A stretch of 64,000 bases of DNA from Saltatorellus ferox. Lineage in GTDB: Bacteria; Planctomycetota; UBA1135; GCA-002686595. Location of the stretch: NCBI GenBank assembly GCA_007751475.1, contig CP036434.1, positions 124,001-188,000 of the forward strand, in the 5' to 3' direction. The translations under genes were made by a program, and so were the position numbers. Shown here one piece after another: positions 60,961-64,000 of this stretch; positions within the stretch are counted from its first letter, which is position 1, and every line of letters starts with the position of its first letter. The notes under the pieces are model-generated. The model made no database searches and was not told the origin of the DNA. It saw only the letters and a list, made by a program, of their open reading frames with translations.

Positions 60961-62445
60961 ATGCTGGATTCCCACGCGCCCCACGCCTTCCGAGATCGAG
61001 CCCGCAGTGCTCTGGCGAACGTGAAACAGGTCGCGGCCGTGGCGAAGGCCACGAACACGATCTCCGAGCGCCGCGCGGGCGCGCTGGCGGAGGTCCCCGA
61101 CTGGGAGTCCTGGCGCAGCCGCGCCCGGGATATCAAGGCCCACGTTCTGGAGAACCTGCCGGAGTACCTGGAGCAGTTCGAGGAGCGCGCGACCGCCCGC
61201 GGCGTCACGGTCCACTGGGCCCGCGACGGCAAGGCTGCGTCGAAGATCGTGTTCGATCTCGCCGAGCGCGCCGGGCCCGGCCCCATTGTCAAGGCGAAGT
61301 CCATGGTCACCGAGGAGATCGAGCTGAACCACGCTCTGGAGGCGCGCGACTACGAGCCGCTCGAAACCGACCTCGGCGAGCGCATCCTTCAGCTCGGCGG
61401 CCAGATGCCGTCGCACATCGTGGCGCCCGCGCTGCACCTCTCCCGCGACGACGTGGCCGACATCTTCGTGAAGGAGCTCGGCGTCGAGCGCACGAACGTG
61501 CCTACCGAGCTGACCGCGATCGCGCGCCGCCTGCTGCGCGAAAGCTTCGCGAAGGCCTCGCTCGGCATCAGCGGCGCCAACTTCGGGATCGCCGAGACCG
61601 GGTCGATCCTGGTGCTGGAGAACGAGGGCAACATTCGCCTGGCGACCAGCGTGCCGAAGATCCACGTCGCGCTGATGGGCATCGAGAAGCTGATCCCGCG
61701 TATGGCGGACCTCGGGCTCTACCTGCGGCTCCTGCCGCGTTCGGGAACCGGCCAGCGGCTGACCGTTTACCAGTCGATCCTGACCGGGGTCGATGACAGC
61801 CAGGAAGGCCCCGAGGAGATGCACGTGATCCTCGTCGATAACGGTCGCGCGGATCTGCTCGCGCACCCGACCGATCGGCAAACCCTGAGCTGTATCCGCT
61901 GCGGGGCGTGCCAGAACGCTTGCCCCGTGTACCGCGCGGTCGGCGGGCACGCCTACGGGGCCGTCTACGGCGGGCCGATCGGAGCGATCCTGACGCCGCA
62001 CCTCGCGAAGGGCGAGCAGTCCGCCGAGCTGCCCTATGCGTCGAGCCTCTGCTCGGCGTGCCGTGACGTCTGTCCCGTGAAGATCGACATCCCGAAGTCG
62101 CTGCTGCGGCTGCGCGCGCAGGCGGTGAACGATGGCCGGCGCGGGCGCCTGGAGAAAGTTGGCTTCCGCGCGTGGGCTCGCACAATGGAGAACCCCGGCC
62201 GCTACCGGCGATTCCTGGCGACGGGCCGGATGCTCCAGGGCGCGGCGATCGGCAAGGGGTTCACGTCCCGTGCCGTCCAGCGCTCGATCTCGCCGCTCGG
62301 TGCCTGGATGGAAACGCGCGCGCCGCGTCCGCTCGCCAAACGTTCGTTCCGCGAACTCTGGAACGATGGCCTCTCTGGCGAGGGCCTCTCCAAAGACGGC
62401 CCAGGCCACGCGAACGCGCCGACGAAGGAGGTCCTCCGTGGTTGA
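60961..62445 (+). CDS. lutB: L-lactate utilisation iron-sulfur protein LutB
   Basis: 494 residues. N-terminal LUD domain (NFGIAETGSILVLENEGNIR, then PKIHVALMGIEKLIP) and two [4Fe-4S] motifs (CIRCGACQNACPVYR and CSACRDVCPVKID). Works with LutA and LutC in L-lactate oxidation. LutA is encoded far away at 37073. The ATG at 60961 is chosen because the upstream codons look non-coding. Stop overlaps lutC by 8 bp. Confidence 0.92.
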   Translation: MLDSHAPHAFRDRARSALANVKQVAAVAKATNTISERRAGALAEVPDWESWRSRARDIKAHVLENLPEYLEQFEERATARGVTVHWARDGKAASKIVFDLAERAGPGPIVKAKSMVTEEIELNHALEARDYEPLETDLGERILQLGGQMPSHIVAPALHLSRDDVADIFVKELGVERTNVPTELTAIARRLLRESFAKASLGISGANFGIAETGSILVLENEGNIRLATSVPKIHVALMGIEKLIPRMADLGLYLRLLPRSGTGQRLTVYQSILTGVDDSQEGPEEMHVILVDNGRADLLAHPTDRQTLSCIRCGACQNACPVYRAVGGHAYGAVYGGPIGAILTPHLAKGEQSAELPYASSLCSACRDVCPVKIDIPKSLLRLRAQAVNDGRRGRLEKVGFRAWARTMENPGRYRRFLATGRMLQGAAIGKGFTSRAVQRSISPLGAWMETRAPRPLAKRSFRELWNDGLSGEGLSKDGPGHANAPTKEVLRG

Positions 62446-63085
62446 TCCGAAGAGCGATCGCGAGCTGGTGCTCGAGCGCGTTCGCTCGTCCCTGGCCGGC
62501 CGAGAGGCGAAGCGCGAGGACCTGCCGCTGCCGCCGGTTCTCCGCGCCGCCGGGCTCGACGCCTTCGATGCCGACGTTTTCGCCGAGCGGATCGCGATGA
62601 CCGGCGCGAAGGTGATCGCCGTCTCCAGCGCAGGCGGTGTCCCCGCCGCGGTTCACTCGATCGTCTCCGACCTGGGCGTGAAGACGCTGGCCGTCTCGGA
62701 CCTCGCGCTGGCCAGGGACGCGGCCGCCGGCTTCGAAGGCGAGGTCCTGGACGACACATCGGCGCGCGAGGACCTCTTCCACTGCGACGCCGGTATCAGC
62801 GGGGTCTACGCGGCGGTCGCGGAAACGGGCACGCTGGTGATGTCAACGGCCGACGAGCGCAACCGCCTCACCTCCCTGGTCCCCGATGTCCACCTCGCCA
62901 TCGTCCGCCGCGACCAGGTCGTCCCCACGCTGGACCACGTGTTCGAACGCTTCGGCGAGGGCGCGGCCACGCCGCCACGCTGCATCACGTTCATCACGGG
63001 CCCGTCCAGGACCGCAGATATCGAGCTGGAGCTGGTGGTGGGCGTCCACGGACCGAAAGCGCTCTACGTGATCCTCGTGGGCTAA
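62438..63085 (+). CDS. lutC: LUD-domain protein LutC
   Basis: 215 residues from a GTG at 62438, strongly supported by AAGGAGG six bases upstream. It carries the LUD core (AGISGVYAAVAETGTLVMSTADERNRLTSLVPDVHLAIVRRDQVVPTLDHVF) and the closing GPSRTADIE motif. Third component of the lactate oxidation complex; overlaps lutB. Confidence 0.9.
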   Translation: MVDPKSDRELVLERVRSSLAGREAKREDLPLPPVLRAAGLDAFDADVFAERIAMTGAKVIAVSSAGGVPAAVHSIVSDLGVKTLAVSDLALARDAAAGFEGEVLDDTSAREDLFHCDAGISGVYAAVAETGTLVMSTADERNRLTSLVPDVHLAIVRRDQVVPTLDHVFERFGEGAATPPRCITFITGPSRTADIELELVVGVHGPKALYVILVG

Positions 63086-63130
63086 GCCAGGGCGCTGGAA
63101 ACACTCATTGAGGTCGATCGTACGACCGCC

Positions 63131-63601
63131 ATGCTCGACCTCCCACCGCCCACCGCCGATACTCCCACGCTCGATGATTTGATCGAGGCGATCGATCGCT
63201 TGGATCCAGGCACTGTGCCCGCCTGGGGGAAGCTGAACGCCGCTTCCATGCTGGAGCACTGCGCGCGGTTCGTGGACCTTTACCTCGGTCGCCTGACGGT
63301 CTCACGACCTGTGCGCATCATGGCGCGCCTCCTCGGCCCCCTGTTCCTCAAGCGTGTTCTGGCGAAGTCTCCGACCGCGACGCCCAGGAACTTGCGCACG
63401 CTCGGCGAGATCCAGGTGAGTCCGAGCGCTGCGGCCGCCTTCGAACCGGCGGCCGAGCGGCTGCGCTCGGGCCTCTTTGAGCTAAAGGGGCTGAGTGGCG
63501 TCTGTCGGCACGTTCTTTATGGACAGGTGGAGGCGGAGACGCTGAAGGCGCTGGTTCGCCATCACACCGCCCATCATTTCCATCAGTTCGGGCTGCTGTA
63601 G
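63131..63601 (+). CDS. DUF1569 protein (DinB-like four-helix fold)
   Basis: 156 residues. WGKLNAASMLEHCARFVDLYLG and HHTAHHFHQFGLL give the His ligands expected of the DUF1569/DinB-like fold, a putative metal-dependent group whose function is not established. 45 bp after lutC; probably independent. Confidence 0.78.
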   Translation: MLDLPPPTADTPTLDDLIEAIDRLDPGTVPAWGKLNAASMLEHCARFVDLYLGRLTVSRPVRIMARLLGPLFLKRVLAKSPTATPRNLRTLGEIQVSPSAAAAFEPAAERLRSGLFELKGLSGVCRHVLYGQVEAETLKALVRHHTAHHFHQFGLL

Positions 63602-63643
63602 CGAAGTTCGAGACGCGCGTGGCGAGAAGGCCTTCGTAGCTCT

Positions 63644-64000
63644 TCACGATCCAACGATCTCGTCCGTCAGCACCGCGCCGTCCAGCATCCTGATGCGGCG
63701 GGGCAAGCGTGCGCCCAGGGCCTCGTCGTGGGTGACCACGATCAGGGTCATCCCCTCGGCGTGGAGCTCCGTCAAGAGGTCCAGGATGGCGCTCCCCGTC
63801 GACTGGTCGAGGGCGCCCGTCGGTTCGTCCGCCAAAAGTAGGGACGGTTGGCAGACCATGGCGCGCGCGATCGCGACTCTCTGCTGCTGACCGCCGGAGA
63901 GCTCCGCCGGGCGATGCGTGGCGCGGTCCGAGAGTCCGAGCTTCTCCAGAAGCTCGGCGGCGCGGCGACGACGCTCTCGCCGCCTGATGCCCGCGAAGCG
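63644..64000 (-). CDS. ABC transporter ATPase (LolD/MacB type), cut by window end
   Basis: C-terminal about 118 residues of an ABC ATPase: signature LSGGQQQRVAIARAM, Walker B LLLADEPTGALD, switch His in LIVVTHD. The LADEPTGALD form is typical of LolD/MacB lipoprotein or peptide exporters. The N-terminus with Walker A lies beyond base 64000. Confidence 0.9.
   Translation of the reverse strand, partial: RFAGIRRRERRRRAAELLEKLGLSDRATHRPAELSGGQQQRVAIARAMVCQPSLLLADEPTGALDQSTGSAILDLLTELHAEGMTLIVVTHDEALGARLPRRIRMLDGAVLTDEIVGS

Overview
The window is GC-rich (about 65-68 % by eye), tightly packed bacterial DNA, most consistent with a marine-type Planctomycetota genome. The grounds are three ECF sigma factors fused through a membrane helix to large extracytoplasmic regions, FG-GAP/VCBS plus ASPIC/UnbV proteins, a secreted propeller protein with a repeated C-terminal domain, and lipoproteins of unknown function. 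Taxonomy is an inference. I see no photosynthesis genes, rRNA, tRNA or CRISPR array.

Layout. 0-8.3 kb: the tail of a phospholipase D-like protein, two convergent membrane-tethered ECF sigma factors, a histidine kinase whose N-terminus matches the ethylene-binding domain of plant/cyanobacterial ETR1, and a SASA-type esterase lipoprotein. 8.37-20.6 kb: the most remarkable region, a bilin cluster. A ferredoxin-dependent bilin reductase is divergent from a tightly spaced plus-strand operon encoding a small protein of unknown function, heme oxygenase, a [2Fe-2S] ferredoxin, a V4R protein, an acidic motif-repeat protein, a phycobiliprotein-like globin lacking the bilin-attachment cysteine, a second V4R protein, a Ser/Thr kinase, a zinc-ribbon protein, a giant triple ParA/MinD-like ATPase with a TPR tail, and a canonical ParA. 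It looks like a heme-to-bilin pathway plus a protein assembly that is phosphorylated and positioned in the cell by ParA-type ATPases.

20.6-23.4 kb: NAD salvage operon (pncB, NrtR-type Nudix regulator, pncA). 23.6-27.4 kb: proteins of unknown function. 27.5-37.8 kb: a carbohydrate locus with a RbsBAC-type ABC importer, lactonase-like amidohydrolase, secreted FG-GAP and CBM-like proteins, an SDR dehydrogenase/epimerase, an enolase-superfamily sugar-acid dehydratase and LutA. LutB and LutC lie far away at 60.9-63.1 kb. Together they suggest oxidative breakdown of a 6-deoxysugar (L-fucose or L-rhamnose type) to L-lactate and its oxidation.

37.9-49.9 kb: a lipoprotein, a secreted propeller protein, then a rearranged island (41.4-46.9 kb) bounded by 326-bp direct repeats. 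It holds IS91-like transposase fragments, a low-GC gene, a duplicated fragment of a sigma-factor gene and an AbiE-type toxin-antitoxin pair with a long palindromic operator. The intact third sigma factor follows. 49.96-57.3 kb: an eight-gene minus-strand operon of membrane and redox proteins (RnfD-like, FG-GAP/ASPIC, porin, NosR/CcoG-type polyferredoxin, FixH/YtkA-like and His-rich membrane proteins) opposite a LysR regulator with a T-N11-A box between them. 58.5-64 kb: a divergent histidine kinase/response regulator pair, TerC, LutB-LutC, a DUF1569 protein and a truncated ABC ATPase at the window edge.
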